A stretch of 64,000 bases of DNA from Candidatus Electrothrix communis (GTDB taxonomy: Bacteria; Desulfobacterota; Desulfobulbia; Desulfobulbales; Desulfobulbaceae). The stretch spans positions 3,177,501-3,241,500 of the forward strand of contig CP130629.1 of NCBI GenBank assembly GCA_030644725.1. The letters are read 5' to 3'. Shown piece after piece: positions 18,770 through 28,061 of the stretch (position 1 is the stretch's first letter; each line of letters opens with the position of its first letter). The position numbers were made by a program, and so were the translations under genes. The notes beneath the pieces are model-generated. The model was not told where the DNA came from. It did not search any database and saw nothing but the letters and a program-made list of their open reading frames with translations.

Positions 18770-18794
18770 CGCATCAACCTATTATTTTTTATTG

Positions 18795-18819
18795 AGGAGA
18801 GCTTTGGCTCTCCTTTTTT
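18795..18819 (+). terminator. Intrinsic terminator between precursor peptide and maturase
   Basis: A perfect 8-bp stem AGGAGAGC / GCTCTCCT (18795-18802, 18807-18814) with a TTTG loop is followed by TTTTT. Placed between the peptide and maturase genes, it would leave abundant peptide mRNA and only read-through maturase mRNA, a common arrangement in RiPP operons. Confidence 0.85.
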
Positions 18820-18838
18820 ATTTCCTTTGGTAAGATAG

Positions 18839-20161
18839 ATGTATTTCACCCCCTACCTCACCGTCCACCGACATCACTCCATCCCGGATCAAGTCCTTCT
18901 TTTTTCCACCAAGACCGGCGCACTTGTCCTGTTGCCGGAAGAGGATTTTACAGCCCTGCAAAACGGGGAGACTGAAAACGACTATATTGAACCCCTCACC
19001 GACATGGGCTTTCTTGTAGAAGACGTGGAGGCAGAACACCGGGACGTTGCACAATATATGGAGGATATTAACCGCCATAACCCCAATCTGACCCTGGCAC
19101 TTATCCTGGGAATGGAATGTAACTTCGGTTGCCGCTACTGTTTTGAGGGGAAACAGAAGGGGAAGAAGACGATGGATGATCGGACGGCAGATCAGCTCAT
19201 CTCCTTTATCAAAGAGCGTTTCAAGCCCGGTAAGAAAAAGCTGATCTTACAAATCTACGGTGGCGAGCCACTCCTCTATACAAAAAGGATTATCTACCTG
19301 GCGAAGCGTTTGAAACCGTTTATTGAGGAAAGGGGAGCGAAATTTGTCTTTGATCTGATCTCCAATGGTTCCCTGCTCACGGAACAAGTGGTGGATGAGC
19401 TGAATGAATGGGGCTTGGACGGTGTCAAGGTGACCATCGACGGACCACCGGAGAACCATAATCAGTTCAGGCCGTTCAAATCAGGTGCCGGGAGTTTTGA
19501 TGTTATTGCAGGGAACCTCAAAAAGGTATGCACCAAGACAAAAATTCGCCTGGGCGGTAACTACACCAGTGAAACATACCGGAATTTTGCAACGGTCCTT
19601 GACCTGCTTTCCCAGAAAGGCATTACCCCGGATAAGGTTGAACGGGTAAACTTTAATATTGTCATGCAGGTCCGTGATAAAATTACCAGCAATGAATTCG
19701 TGGGAGGTTGCGCCACCATCAATGAACCGTGGCTGCGCGATGCCGCTCTCCATGTTCGTAAGGAGGTTTTGCAAAAGGGCTATCCCATCGGAGAACTCGG
19801 CCCGGAACCCTGTGCCGTTGAGATGGATGATGCCTTTACCATTCATTACAACGGTAGCCTCTATAAATGCGTTTGCTGGGTGGGTCACGAACAGTATAAA
19901 ATAGGCGATATCTGGCAGGGTGTTACCGAAAACGTCCAGGAGTCCCACCATCTCTTTCACTGGCAACGGGAAGAAAAATGTCAAAAATGCAAATACCTGC
20001 CTCTCTGCTTCGGAGGCTGCCGCTATATGGCCTATCAACGCGACGGTCATATGGGGCAGGTGGATTGCCGGAAACCCTTTCTCGATGCCACCCTGGAAAC
20101 CATGCTCTTGCAGGATCTCCAGTATCTCCACGGGCAAATAAGCGAGTGCTCACCCGGCTAG
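18839..20161 (+). CDS. Radical SAM/SPASM peptide maturase
   Basis: A 440-residue enzyme. Residues 1-85 are a leader-binding-like N-terminal region (LLFSTKTGALVLLPEEDF). The radical SAM core carries the CxxxCxxC cluster motif C94-C98-C101 in ECNFGCRYCFEG, then IYGGEPLL and LISNGSLLTEQVVDEL. The C-terminal SPASM region has NGSLYKCVCW, CQKCKYLPLCFGGC and VDC, enough Cys for two auxiliary clusters. Such enzymes install thioether or C-C crosslinks in RiPPs. The N-terminal pattern recalls geopeptide-type maturases, from memory only. No protease or exporter gene follows; the next gene is on the opposite strand. Confidence 0.9.
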   Translation: MYFTPYLTVHRHHSIPDQVLLFSTKTGALVLLPEEDFTALQNGETENDYIEPLTDMGFLVEDVEAEHRDVAQYMEDINRHNPNLTLALILGMECNFGCRYCFEGKQKGKKTMDDRTADQLISFIKERFKPGKKKLILQIYGGEPLLYTKRIIYLAKRLKPFIEERGAKFVFDLISNGSLLTEQVVDELNEWGLDGVKVTIDGPPENHNQFRPFKSGAGSFDVIAGNLKKVCTKTKIRLGGNYTSETYRNFATVLDLLSQKGITPDKVERVNFNIVMQVRDKITSNEFVGGCATINEPWLRDAALHVRKEVLQKGYPIGELGPEPCAVEMDDAFTIHYNGSLYKCVCWVGHEQYKIGDIWQGVTENVQESHHLFHWQREEKCQKCKYLPLCFGGCRYMAYQRDGHMGQVDCRKPFLDATLETMLLQDLQYLHGQISECSPG

Positions 20162-20196
20162 TCTCCCTCCTACATTATTAAATAATTCCAACACAC

Positions 20197-20751
20197 TCAT
20201 AAATTCTCTTGCTGCATCTTTCTCGCCATCAACTCTTTCTCCTGAGCAGCTTGAAGGAGACGAAAAATCTCACGGCTATGCTGCCTGTTCCGGCCCATAG
20301 CAAAGAAAAAGGCCAACCGATGCAATTCATGCTGGTCCACAGAGGGTAACTCGACAGCAATATCTTCCACTACAGCGGATGACCAGTCCTCTGTCAAATC
20401 CAGATGCTCCGCCTTTGCCTCGCGCCGAGCTGCAATGGCCTCCTCAATCAAGATGTCCCGGAGATATTCCAACTCATGGAACTGTTTTTTCTTATGAAGC
20501 TCTGTTCCCTTACGTTTTGCCAAAAAGGCATAGAGTTCCTCAGTCGAAGTATCTCGAAGACGCTTGGTAATGTACTTAATTTGCCGCTTTCTCGACCCGC
20601 CTTTCAGGCCAGACACTTCCTGAAGCAACTGCTGAACCTCCTCGTCCACAGGCAATGTCCCCAACAGGCCAGCGGGCAAAGCAACCAACTCTACGACCAA
20701 TTTTTCTACCTGCTTTACCCTACGCTTTTGCTCAGATCTACTCAGATTCAT
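20197..20751 (-). CDS. yjgA: YjgA/DarP family (DUF615) ribosome-associated protein
   Basis: A 184-residue, highly basic and helical protein. SRSEQKRRVKQVEKL at the N-terminus, LPVDEEVQQLLQEV, KGGSRKRQIKYITKRLR and the C-terminal HELHRLAFFFAMGRNRQHSREIFRLLQ match the YjgA family, which associates with late 50S ribosomal precursors. Its start overlaps the coaBC stop by four bases (ATGA), so translation is coupled to coaBC. Confidence 0.9.
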   Translation of the reverse strand: MNLSRSEQKRRVKQVEKLVVELVALPAGLLGTLPVDEEVQQLLQEVSGLKGGSRKRQIKYITKRLRDTSTEELYAFLAKRKGTELHKKKQFHELEYLRDILIEEAIAARREAKAEHLDLTEDWSSAVVEDIAVELPSVDQHELHRLAFFFAMGRNRQHSREIFRLLQAAQEKELMARKMQQENL

Positions 20752-21959
20752 CCTTTCCCCACCTTCCCTAACTCAATAACTTTGTTCAAGATACAGTTTG
20801 CGGTTTCTACCTTGGACAGGAGAGCCAATTGCTCCGCGTCATCCCGAGTGATCAAAGTAACCTGATTGGTATCCACATCAAAGCCGCTTTGTTTTCCAAG
20901 AATATCATTGACCACTATCAAATCGGCCTTTTTGGTTTGTAACTTACGCCGTCCTTCAGCCTCATGGTTATTGCTTTCTGCAGCAAATCCGACCAACACC
21001 TGATCCGCCCTCCTCTCTCTGCCCAAAGTGGCCAGAATATCCTGATTCGGCTCCAACTCAAGCCGGAGATCAGCGCCTGTTTTTTTGATCTTCAGCGAAG
21101 CAACATTTTTCGGTTTAAAATCAGCCACAGCCGCCGCTTTAATAATTATACTGGCATGATCAGCATGCTCTCTGACTGCTTCCGCCATTTCTGCGGCTGT
21201 CTGCACCGAGACCATAGTTACTCCAGGAGGAGCGGGAAAATTTGTCGGGCCGGAAATCAGCGTCACTTCCGCTCCCCGCCGCCTTGCCGTTCGAGCAAGG
21301 GCATAGCCCATTTTCCCGCTGGAACGATTGCTCAAATAGCGGGCCGGATCTAATGCTTCTCTGGTCGGACCTGCTGTAATCAAAACATTTTCACCAGCCA
21401 AATCCTGCTCAACAAAAAGCGCCAGCAAGGTCTCGCGAACCGGGTCCCATTCCGCCAAACGTCCTGAGCCGACTTCCCCGCAGGCCAACGAACCGCATTC
21501 CGGCTCCACAATGATATAACCCAGCTCCCGCAAGGTGGCAAGATTGCGTTGCGTGGCCGGATGGGCAAGCATTTTAGCATTCATTGCAGGACAGACAACC
21601 ACCGGTGCAGCAGCGGCAAGAACAGCTGCGGCAAGCAGGTTGTCGGCCATACCGTGCGCTAACCGAGCGAGAGTCTGGGCTGTTGCCGGGGCGATCAGGA
21701 TCGCGTCAGCATCACTGGACAAGGTGATATGGGCCATCACCTCCTCTGCCTCGGTACTAAACATATCAGTGTAGACCTGGTTACCGGAAAGCGCGCCAAA
21801 GGTAAGGGGAGTAACAAAGCGAGTGGCGGATTCCGTCATCATGACCGTCACTCGCGCCTCTTCTTTGGCAAGCGAACTCACCCAACCAGCTGCTTTAAAA
21901 GCAGCTATCGAGCCGGTCACACCGAAAAGAATTTTTCGGCCCTGCATGGTTGAATGCAT
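20748..21959 (-). CDS. coaBC: Bifunctional phosphopantothenoylcysteine decarboxylase / phosphopantothenate-cysteine ligase
   Basis: Catalyses two consecutive steps of coenzyme A synthesis. The N-terminal CoaC flavoprotein half shows FGVTGSIAAFKA, ALSGNQVYTDMF and the active-site region PAMNAKMLAHPA; the C-terminal CoaB half shows ITAGPTREALDPARYLSNRSSGKMG, KAAAVADFKP and VGFAAES. The frame is open to 22016, but conservation starts at MQGRKILFGVTGS. ATG 21959 has an AAGAAG element upstream and is preferred (403 aa); ATG 21947 is the alternative. Confidence 0.95.
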   Translation of the reverse strand: MHSTMQGRKILFGVTGSIAAFKAAGWVSSLAKEEARVTVMMTESATRFVTPLTFGALSGNQVYTDMFSTEAEEVMAHITLSSDADAILIAPATAQTLARLAHGMADNLLAAAVLAAAAPVVVCPAMNAKMLAHPATQRNLATLRELGYIIVEPECGSLACGEVGSGRLAEWDPVRETLLALFVEQDLAGENVLITAGPTREALDPARYLSNRSSGKMGYALARTARRRGAEVTLISGPTNFPAPPGVTMVSVQTAAEMAEAVREHADHASIIIKAAAVADFKPKNVASLKIKKTGADLRLELEPNQDILATLGRERRADQVLVGFAAESNNHEAEGRRKLQTKKADLIVVNDILGKQSGFDVDTNQVTLITRDDAEQLALLSKVETANCILNKVIELGKVGKG

Positions 21960-22064
21960 ATTGTTCTTCTTGGCAAAAAATACAGAAATTCTAAAGAGTG
22001 ATGCAAGCTCCCTCAAGTGAGGAAGCTTGTTCGAGAAGGGGTCGGGAACTTTGTAGATTATAGA

Positions 22065-22568
22065 TTACTTTGTCGGAATGGCTTCTCCAAAAGGATTCAG
22101 GCCGATAGCAGCAGTCTTATCAATGGTAACATAGAGAGTAAGACCGGTGTTGCGGAAATCATGCTCTGATATGGTCATCATACAGGTCTTATGCGGCTTA
22201 ACAAAGGCAAGCATAATATCACCGGAGGCTGCCTCTCCAACCAATTTCCAGTTAGTGTCTTCCATAGCCCTGGTCATGTAACCCTTCAATGAGGCGGTTT
22301 CCACCAAGCCCGAGTAATGCCAAATTCCACCATGAAAGGATTCTGTCTTGATAGCCATGGATCTCTTCCTGTCCCATTCCATCTCAACCGGGACAATAAT
22401 ATCTTGGATATCATCAGCAAAACCGCCGACTGCTGGCAGCATATCGCCGACACCCGCGCCCTGCATGCCTGTACCGGGAAAAATTGTACTGATGCAGCCG
22501 GACAAAAATAAGGTGATAGCGACCAAAAAGAAGAGTAGAATTCTACTGATTGACGGACATTTTTTCAT
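22065..22568 (-). CDS. Putative lipoprotein, 167 aa
   Basis: A signal peptide (ISRILLFFLVAITLF) ends in the lipobox LSGC, so the mature protein should be lipidated at the Cys near residue 24. The rest is a compact domain with HYSGLVETASLKGYMTRAMEDTNWK and a Cys in HKTCMMTI. I do not recognise the family. It overlaps the nitroreductase gene upstream by four bases, suggesting co-expression. Confidence 0.75.
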   Translation of the reverse strand: MKKCPSISRILLFFLVAITLFLSGCISTIFPGTGMQGAGVGDMLPAVGGFADDIQDIIVPVEMEWDRKRSMAIKTESFHGGIWHYSGLVETASLKGYMTRAMEDTNWKLVGEAASGDIMLAFVKPHKTCMMTISEHDFRNTGLTLYVTIDKTAAIGLNPFGEAIPTK

Positions 22569-23107
22569 GGGGCGGTTCCTCCAAATTCGTGTAAGATAAA
22601 ATCTGCCAGCGGTAATCTTCGGGATTGCTGGTTTCTGTGTAACGGATACCCTAAAGCTACAATAGCCATAAGGTCATATTGATCGCTGAGCTGCAGAACG
22701 TCATTGACCTGCTGCTTATTTTTAAGAATCTGACCGAGCCAAACCGCACCGAGCTCCAGTTCGTGCGCGGCAAGCAGCATGTTCTGAATACATGCTCCTG
22801 CAGCCTGATGATCCTTGACGGAATCATACATCTTTTCCTGATCAAGGTAAACAGCAATAAGCGCGGGAGCCGCCTCAACAATATGACTGTAATGGGTCAG
22901 AGCGGCAAGGCGGACTGAAATGCTATCATCCTGAATTGTGACAAACCGCCAAGGCTGATTGTTTAATCCCGACGGCGCCCAGATACCGGCAGAAATAATT
23001 TTATGGAGCAGTTCTTGCTCTACCGGTTTTTCGCTGAATTCACGAATACTGCGTCGCTCTTTAATTATTTCTTGAATATATTGTTCCATATTTTTATGGC
23101 CGTTCAT
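22565..23107 (-). CDS. Nitroreductase-family flavoprotein
   Basis: A 180-residue FMN-dependent oxidoreductase of the nitroreductase fold. The FMN-binding start ERRSIREFSEKPV, the WAPSGLNNQPWRF loop, the AAGACIQNMLLAAHELELGAVWLG helix and the C-terminal ALGYP are all present. The physiological substrate is unknown; members reduce nitroaromatics, quinones or other small molecules. Confidence 0.9.
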   Translation of the reverse strand: MNGHKNMEQYIQEIIKERRSIREFSEKPVEQELLHKIISAGIWAPSGLNNQPWRFVTIQDDSISVRLAALTHYSHIVEAAPALIAVYLDQEKMYDSVKDHQAAGACIQNMLLAAHELELGAVWLGQILKNKQQVNDVLQLSDQYDLMAIVALGYPLHRNQQSRRLPLADFILHEFGGTAP

Positions 23108-23320
23108 TTTTCGTCGTTATCCGCACCAGAACAAAACAATTTAGCTGGTGTTTGCGAAATATATCGCTCCTGTTAAAAAAAATACGTCCCTCATGTCAAT
23201 GCTCATTGGTCAATAATTATTCCGTTTAACCGCCCAGCAATGCTTTGCTTCTTGTCCTGTCCTCCCCTTTCTGGTATGACTGCATAACAAAGAACATATT
23301 ATCTCATTTTTTATAGAATA

Positions 23321-24148
23321 ATGAAACAAACATCGCAACCACCTGCCCTTTCACTGGGATACGGACTCATCGACTCACATTGTCATCTTGACATGGAAAC
23401 CAGTCAGGATGCCATTGACGATATTATTGGCTCCGCCAAGCAATGCCATGTACATACAATCATCACCATCGGTATTGATCTTGCCAGCTCACAACGGGCT
23501 GTGGAATTAGCTCATACCTATCCCGGTGTTTATGCCTCTGTCGGTATCCACCCGCACAGCGCAGAAGAGGGAGATGATGCTGTTTATCAACAGCTAAAGG
23601 AACTGGCGACCTCAAAAAAAATGGTGGCCTACGGAGAAATCGGTCTTGACTACGCCAAACAATACGCGCCAGTGGAGCGCCAGCGCTTGGAGTTTACACG
23701 ACAGCTTAAGATTGCCAAGGAGCTGGAGTTACCGATCATTATTCATGACCGCGAGGCCCATGAAGACACTGTACACATCATCAAGGAGCAAGGGCCATTC
23801 CCGGCAAGTGGCGTAATGCATTGTTTTTCCGGTAACATGGCCTTTGCCCATCAGGTACTCGACCTGGGCCTATATATTTCTATACCCGGTATTGTTACTT
23901 TTAAAAATGCCTCGGACCTTCAAAAGGTCGCCCGGGAGATCCCCCTGGATCGCATGCTCCTTGAAACAGACGGACCTTTCCTTGCCCCGGTTCCTTTTCG
24001 CGGCAAACGCAATCGCCCTGAATATCTCCTGTATACGGCTGCGATGGTGGCAGAGTTGAGAGGCATTTCAATTGACGAAATCGCTCGCCAAACCTCACGC
24101 AATACCAAACAGCTTTTCACCTTACCTGGTCAAGGTGACGAGCAATGA
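23321..24148 (+). CDS. tatD: TatD-family metal-dependent hydrolase
   Basis: A TIM-barrel metalloenzyme, usually a DNase or 3'-5' exonuclease. Metal-binding motifs run in order: LIDSHCHLD, VGIHPHSAEE, GEIGLDY, IIHDREAHED, MHCFSGN and LLETDGPFLAP. Length 275 residues is typical. Its stop overlaps the start of the next gene (ATGA at 24145), so the two are coupled. Confidence 0.93.
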   Translation: MKQTSQPPALSLGYGLIDSHCHLDMETSQDAIDDIIGSAKQCHVHTIITIGIDLASSQRAVELAHTYPGVYASVGIHPHSAEEGDDAVYQQLKELATSKKMVAYGEIGLDYAKQYAPVERQRLEFTRQLKIAKELELPIIIHDREAHEDTVHIIKEQGPFPASGVMHCFSGNMAFAHQVLDLGLYISIPGIVTFKNASDLQKVAREIPLDRMLLETDGPFLAPVPFRGKRNRPEYLLYTAAMVAELRGISIDEIARQTSRNTKQLFTLPGQGDEQ

Positions 24149-24834
24149 TCTGTACCAATCTGGAGCAGATTCGTTCTGTTATTCGAGAAACAGCCATAGG
24201 CTGCGGGAGAGATCCCCAGGAAATCAAACTTGTTGCGGTCTCGAAACGGATGCCTGTCGAGATGGTCTCTGAAGCCCATCAATGCGACCAAATGCTGTTT
24301 GGGGAAAATTACCTTCAGGATGCCGAGAAAAAAATCCGCCTATCGCCCCCTTCCCTGCGCTGGCATTTTATCGGGCATGTACAAAGTAATAAAGCAAAAA
24401 TGGCTGCTGAACTGTTTCAGATGATAGAGACGATTGATCGATTAAAAATTGCTCGCTCTCTGGATCACCATGCAGGCGTATTACAAAAAAAACTTGATGT
24501 TTTGGTGCAGGTGAATGTGGGGAGAGAACCGCAAAAATCCGGGATCCTCCCTGAAGATGCAGGAGATCTCCTCCGAGCCATGCAGCCCCTGACAAACCTA
24601 CGGTTGCGTGGATTGATGACCATGCCTCCCTACGGACATGAGGCCGAAGCAAGCCGACCTTGGTTTCAGGCCTTGAAAAAATTATCTGTAGAGCTTGCAG
24701 GCGAGAACTGTTTTTATGATAATAAGGCTGTTGAGCTTTCTATGGGCATGTCAGGCGACTTCAACGTCGCCATTGAGGAGGGAGCAACCTTGGTCCGCCT
24801 AGGCACGGCGATCTTCGGTGAAAGGCCTCTGTAG
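24145..24834 (+). CDS. yggS: YggS-family pyridoxal-phosphate homeostasis protein
   Basis: A 229-residue PLP-binding protein of the alanine-racemase-like barrel. The PLP Lys is in LVAVSKRMPVE; FGENYLQDAEKK, WHFIGHVQSNK, VQVNVGREPQKSG, GLMTMPP and LSMGMSGDFNVAIEEGATLVRLGTAIFG complete the family pattern. It buffers PLP and influences amino-acid metabolism. Translationally coupled to tatD. Confidence 0.95.
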   Translation: MICTNLEQIRSVIRETAIGCGRDPQEIKLVAVSKRMPVEMVSEAHQCDQMLFGENYLQDAEKKIRLSPPSLRWHFIGHVQSNKAKMAAELFQMIETIDRLKIARSLDHHAGVLQKKLDVLVQVNVGREPQKSGILPEDAGDLLRAMQPLTNLRLRGLMTMPPYGHEAEASRPWFQALKKLSVELAGENCFYDNKAVELSMGMSGDFNVAIEEGATLVRLGTAIFGERPL

Positions 24835-24959
24835 TAAACCAACAAACGACCTCCCGCCGGTGGTCAAAACGTTGAGCCGGATCCTTGTTTCTCCCTTCTC
24901 TCGGTAAGGGATTCGACCCTCACGGTATATTTTCAGTTTACCCCAAAAAAGGAAAGAGA

Positions 24960-26270
24960 ATGAAGATAGCAATGATTGGGACAGGTTACGTTGGATTAGT
25001 GACCGGAACCTGTTTTGCCGAATTTGGCCATCACGTTACCTGTGTAGACAAACTTGAGGAGAAAATAAAAACCCTCAAGGAGGGAAATATCCCTATCTAT
25101 GAACCCGGCCTGGACTCCATGGTGGCAAAAAATGTTGCGGAGGGACGCCTCCGATTTACCACGGATTTAGCAGATGCTGTCCCTGATGCAGAGGCAGTTT
25201 TTATCGCTGTGGGCACCCCGACCTCACGAAGAGGTGACGGATACGCCGACCTGACCTATATATACGCTGCCGCCAAGGAAGTGGCTGAGCACCTTGAAGG
25301 CTACACCGTTATTGTGGATAAAAGTACTGTACCTGTCGGAACTGCCCGCCAAGTGGCGAGAATCATCAGCGAGACAAATCCAGCAGCGGATTTTGATGTG
25401 GCTTCAAATCCTGAATTTCTCCGAGAGGGTGCGGCTATTGCTGATTTTATGCGTCCCGACAGAGTCGTCATAGGGATCGAGTCGGAACGTTCAGAGCAGG
25501 TATTACGGGAAATATATCAGCCACTGTACCTGCGTGATACGCCCATTGTTAGCACCACCATTGAGACAGCGGAACTGACAAAATATGCGGCAAACGCTTT
25601 TCTTGCCGTAAAAATAAGCTTTATCAACGAAATAGCTGCTGTCTGCGAGGCAGTAGATGCAAATGTAACAGATCTTGCCAAGGGAATCGGCATGGACGGC
25701 AGGATCGGCAGTAAATTCCTCCACCCAGGACCCGGTTACGGCGGATCCTGCTTTCCCAAGGACACCCTGGCCCTGATGCGCCTAGTTCAAGAATATGGTG
25801 AGAGTTTACGCATCGTCGAGGCAGCTGTAGAGGTCAATGCAGCGCAGAAGGCCCGAATGGTCAAAAAAATTAGAGATGCCCTCGGTGGTTCAGAAGCAGG
25901 AAAAACCCTCGCTGTACTCGGCCTTACCTTTAAACCAGAAACCGATGATATGCGTGATGCACCAGCTCTTACCATCCTGCCTGCCCTGTTAGAAAAAGGC
26001 GCTACTGTCCGAGCCCATGATCCAAAAGGAATGGAGGAAGCAAAAAAATACCTTCCAGAAGGTGTGGAATATTCGAGCGATGCTTATAATGCCTGCGAAG
26101 GAGCAGATGCTGTGGTACTGATGACAGAGTGGAATCAATACAGAGCCTTGGATTTTGAGAGACTCAAGAAAGGTATGAAAACGCCGATCTTTATTGATCT
26201 ACGCAATGTGTATGATCCAACGAGCTTGAAAAATTTAGGCTTCAGCTACGTCGGCGTGGGGAGAAAGTAA
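24960..26270 (+). CDS. ugd: UDP-glucose 6-dehydrogenase
   Basis: Oxidises UDP-glucose to UDP-glucuronate for envelope polysaccharides. The NAD fold begins at MIGTGYVGLVTG; IAVGTPTSRRGDGYADL, SNPEFLREG, the catalytic Cys in GYGGSCFPKDT and LGLTFKPETDDMRDAPA follow. The frame is open from 24885, but the ATG at 24960 with GGAAAGAG in front and the Rossmann start immediately after is the likely start (436 aa). A GC-rich hairpin follows the stop. Confidence 0.95.
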   Translation: MKIAMIGTGYVGLVTGTCFAEFGHHVTCVDKLEEKIKTLKEGNIPIYEPGLDSMVAKNVAEGRLRFTTDLADAVPDAEAVFIAVGTPTSRRGDGYADLTYIYAAAKEVAEHLEGYTVIVDKSTVPVGTARQVARIISETNPAADFDVASNPEFLREGAAIADFMRPDRVVIGIESERSEQVLREIYQPLYLRDTPIVSTTIETAELTKYAANAFLAVKISFINEIAAVCEAVDANVTDLAKGIGMDGRIGSKFLHPGPGYGGSCFPKDTLALMRLVQEYGESLRIVEAAVEVNAAQKARMVKKIRDALGGSEAGKTLAVLGLTFKPETDDMRDAPALTILPALLEKGATVRAHDPKGMEEAKKYLPEGVEYSSDAYNACEGADAVVLMTEWNQYRALDFERLKKGMKTPIFIDLRNVYDPTSLKNLGFSYVGVGRK

Positions 26271-26286
26271 AAACGAGCAAAATGAC

Positions 26287-26311
26287 CTCCCCCGCCCCTA
26301 GGGCGGGGGAG
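26287..26311. terminator. GC-rich hairpin downstream of ugd
   Basis: An 11-bp perfect stem CTCCCCCGCCC / GGGCGGGGGAG with a three-base loop sits 16 bp after the ugd stop and 38 bp before the convergent PxxKW gene ends. There is no long T run, so it may be a terminator lacking a tract or a mobile hairpin repeat. Confidence 0.5.
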
Positions 26312-26349
26312 TAAAACCCGAGGTTTCGCAATAAAGAAAATTATCTTTA

Positions 26350-26601
26350 TTAGCCTCTGCGCTTGGAACTTGCCCGTTTTGCCGCCTTCAACGGGTTAAC
26401 TCGTACTGTTACCACCTCTATTTCCGGTTTCGCATGGGTGGCGAAATTACATATACCCAAGCGCCATTTTGCCGCCGGATCAACATAGGTTTTACAATAC
26501 TGACTGCTGTTTTCCTCAACGACACGATCGCAGCCGTCGCATTTCTCTATAATCGGCTGAAAGGGACCATCGCTATAATTTACGGCGTTGCCGGTCTGCA
26601 T
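26350..26601 (-). CDS. PxxKW-family cysteine-rich small protein
   Basis: An 83-residue protein with KCDGCDRVV, SQYCKTYVDPAAKW and GICNFATHAKPE. The spacing of four Cys (CxxC...C...C) and the PAAKW signature match the PxxKW cysteine-rich family common in Desulfobacterota. The Cys pattern suggests a zinc or iron-sulfur site. The C-terminus is basic (KAAKRASSKRRG). Function unknown. Confidence 0.8.
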   Translation of the reverse strand: MQTGNAVNYSDGPFQPIIEKCDGCDRVVEENSSQYCKTYVDPAAKWRLGICNFATHAKPEIEVVTVRVNPLKAAKRASSKRRG

Positions 26602-26787
26602 TTTGCGAACCTCCTGAAAAAATATAAGATTTCTCTTGAAACAGAAAAAAAACTTACATACAATGAGAATAAAATGTACTGTTCAATTTTAGTCCAAAAA
26701 TACTACCTTATAAAGGCTATCAACGGAACTGTCAATACATTATCCGATCTACCCTGCATTCACATAAATATTTCTGGAGTTTGAATT

Positions 26788-27993
26788 ATGCCTGTCTACG
26801 TCTGGAAGGGAAAAAACACCCTGGGCAATACAATTAAGGGTGAGGTTGAAGCGGGCAATGAGACCGCTGTCATTGCTCAGCTCAAACGCTTACGCATCCA
26901 AAATCCGAAGATAAAGGAAAAACCTAAGGATATGTTTGCGAATGTCGCATTCTTACAACCGAAAGTTACCGGCAAGGACATCGTTGTTTTTACTCGGCAG
27001 ATGTCTACTATGATTGACGCAGGACTCCCCTTGGTACAAAGCCTGCAAATACTCTCAAAACAGCAGGAAAATCCGACCTTTAAACGCGCTCTCCTTGCGA
27101 TTGTCAACGATGTGGAAACAGGTACAACCCTTGCCGACGGCATGCGTAAACATCCGAAAGTCTTTGATCCCCTTTTTTCAAATATGATTGAAGCTGGAGA
27201 GGTGGGTGGTATCCTTGATACCATCTTGAGTCGTCTGGCGGACTTTAAGGAAAAGTCCATGGCCTTGCAGAAAAAAATCAAGGGAGCCATGACCTATCCG
27301 ACAATCTGTCTCTTCATTGCCATCCTTATCCTTGCCGTCATTCTGATTTTTGTTATCCCGGTTTTCGAAGAGATGTTTGCCAGTATGGGGAGTGCCTTAC
27401 CGGCACCGACCCAGTTCGTTGTTGATGCGAGCGAATTTGCCCAGTCCAATCTTTTCTATCTCATTGCAGCAGCTTTTTTTGCAGGTTTTATCTTTAAAAA
27501 AGTCTATGCTACAGAAAAAGGCAAACTCAAAATAGATGGTATGCTCCTCCATGCCCCGATCGCAGGCGTACTCATCCGTAAGGTAGCTGTAGCCAAGTTT
27601 ACCCGAACCCTCAGTACCATGCTGGAGAGTGGCGTGCCCATCCTTGACGCCTTGCAAGTCGTGGCTAAAACGGCAGGCAATAAAGTTATCGAACAGGCCG
27701 TCTTTCATGTCGCTGATTCTATTGCTGAGGGCCGGCCTATTGCTGAACCATTAGAAGAATCCGGCGTCTTTCCTAACATGGTCGTCCAGATGATCAATGT
27801 CGGTGAATCGGTCGGTGCCCTTGATGCGATGCTTGAGAAAATTGCTGATTTTTATGATGAAGAGGTTGACCAGGCAGTAGAAAATCTGACCGCCATGATT
27901 GAACCCTTTATGATGGTTTTTTTAGGTGGAACAATCGGTGGCCTAGTTATCGCCATGTATCTTCCTATTTTCACAATGGCCGATGCTATCTAA
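26788..27993 (+). CDS. pilC: Type IV pilus inner-membrane platform protein PilC (T2SS F family)
   Basis: A 401-residue platform protein. Two T2SSF repeats are visible: FTRQMSTMIDAGLPLVQSLQIL with MIEAGEVGG, and FTRTLSTMLESGVPILDALQVV with MINVGESVGALD. Three hydrophobic helices occur at about 170-195, 215-235 and 375-395. It works with the assembly ATPases at the base of type IV pili; those genes are not in this window. No neighbouring pil gene is present, so this copy is detached from a pilus operon. Confidence 0.92.
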   Translation: MPVYVWKGKNTLGNTIKGEVEAGNETAVIAQLKRLRIQNPKIKEKPKDMFANVAFLQPKVTGKDIVVFTRQMSTMIDAGLPLVQSLQILSKQQENPTFKRALLAIVNDVETGTTLADGMRKHPKVFDPLFSNMIEAGEVGGILDTILSRLADFKEKSMALQKKIKGAMTYPTICLFIAILILAVILIFVIPVFEEMFASMGSALPAPTQFVVDASEFAQSNLFYLIAAAFFAGFIFKKVYATEKGKLKIDGMLLHAPIAGVLIRKVAVAKFTRTLSTMLESGVPILDALQVVAKTAGNKVIEQAVFHVADSIAEGRPIAEPLEESGVFPNMVVQMINVGESVGALDAMLEKIADFYDEEVDQAVENLTAMIEPFMMVFLGGTIGGLVIAMYLPIFTMADAI

Positions 27994-28061
27994 CCTTTGG
28001 CAAGCAAAAGAAGATAGCTAAAAAATAATGAGCATAGCTCCCCGTTACGACTAGATTATGA

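Noticed and set aside
19481-20137. 218-codon minus-strand frame under the radical SAM gene
   Set aside because: Antisense to the SPASM region; its length follows from the codon composition of the real gene.
26434-26784. 116-codon plus-strand frame upstream of pilC
   Set aside because: Overlaps the better supported PxxKW gene on the other strand and ends in AT-rich sequence without family features.
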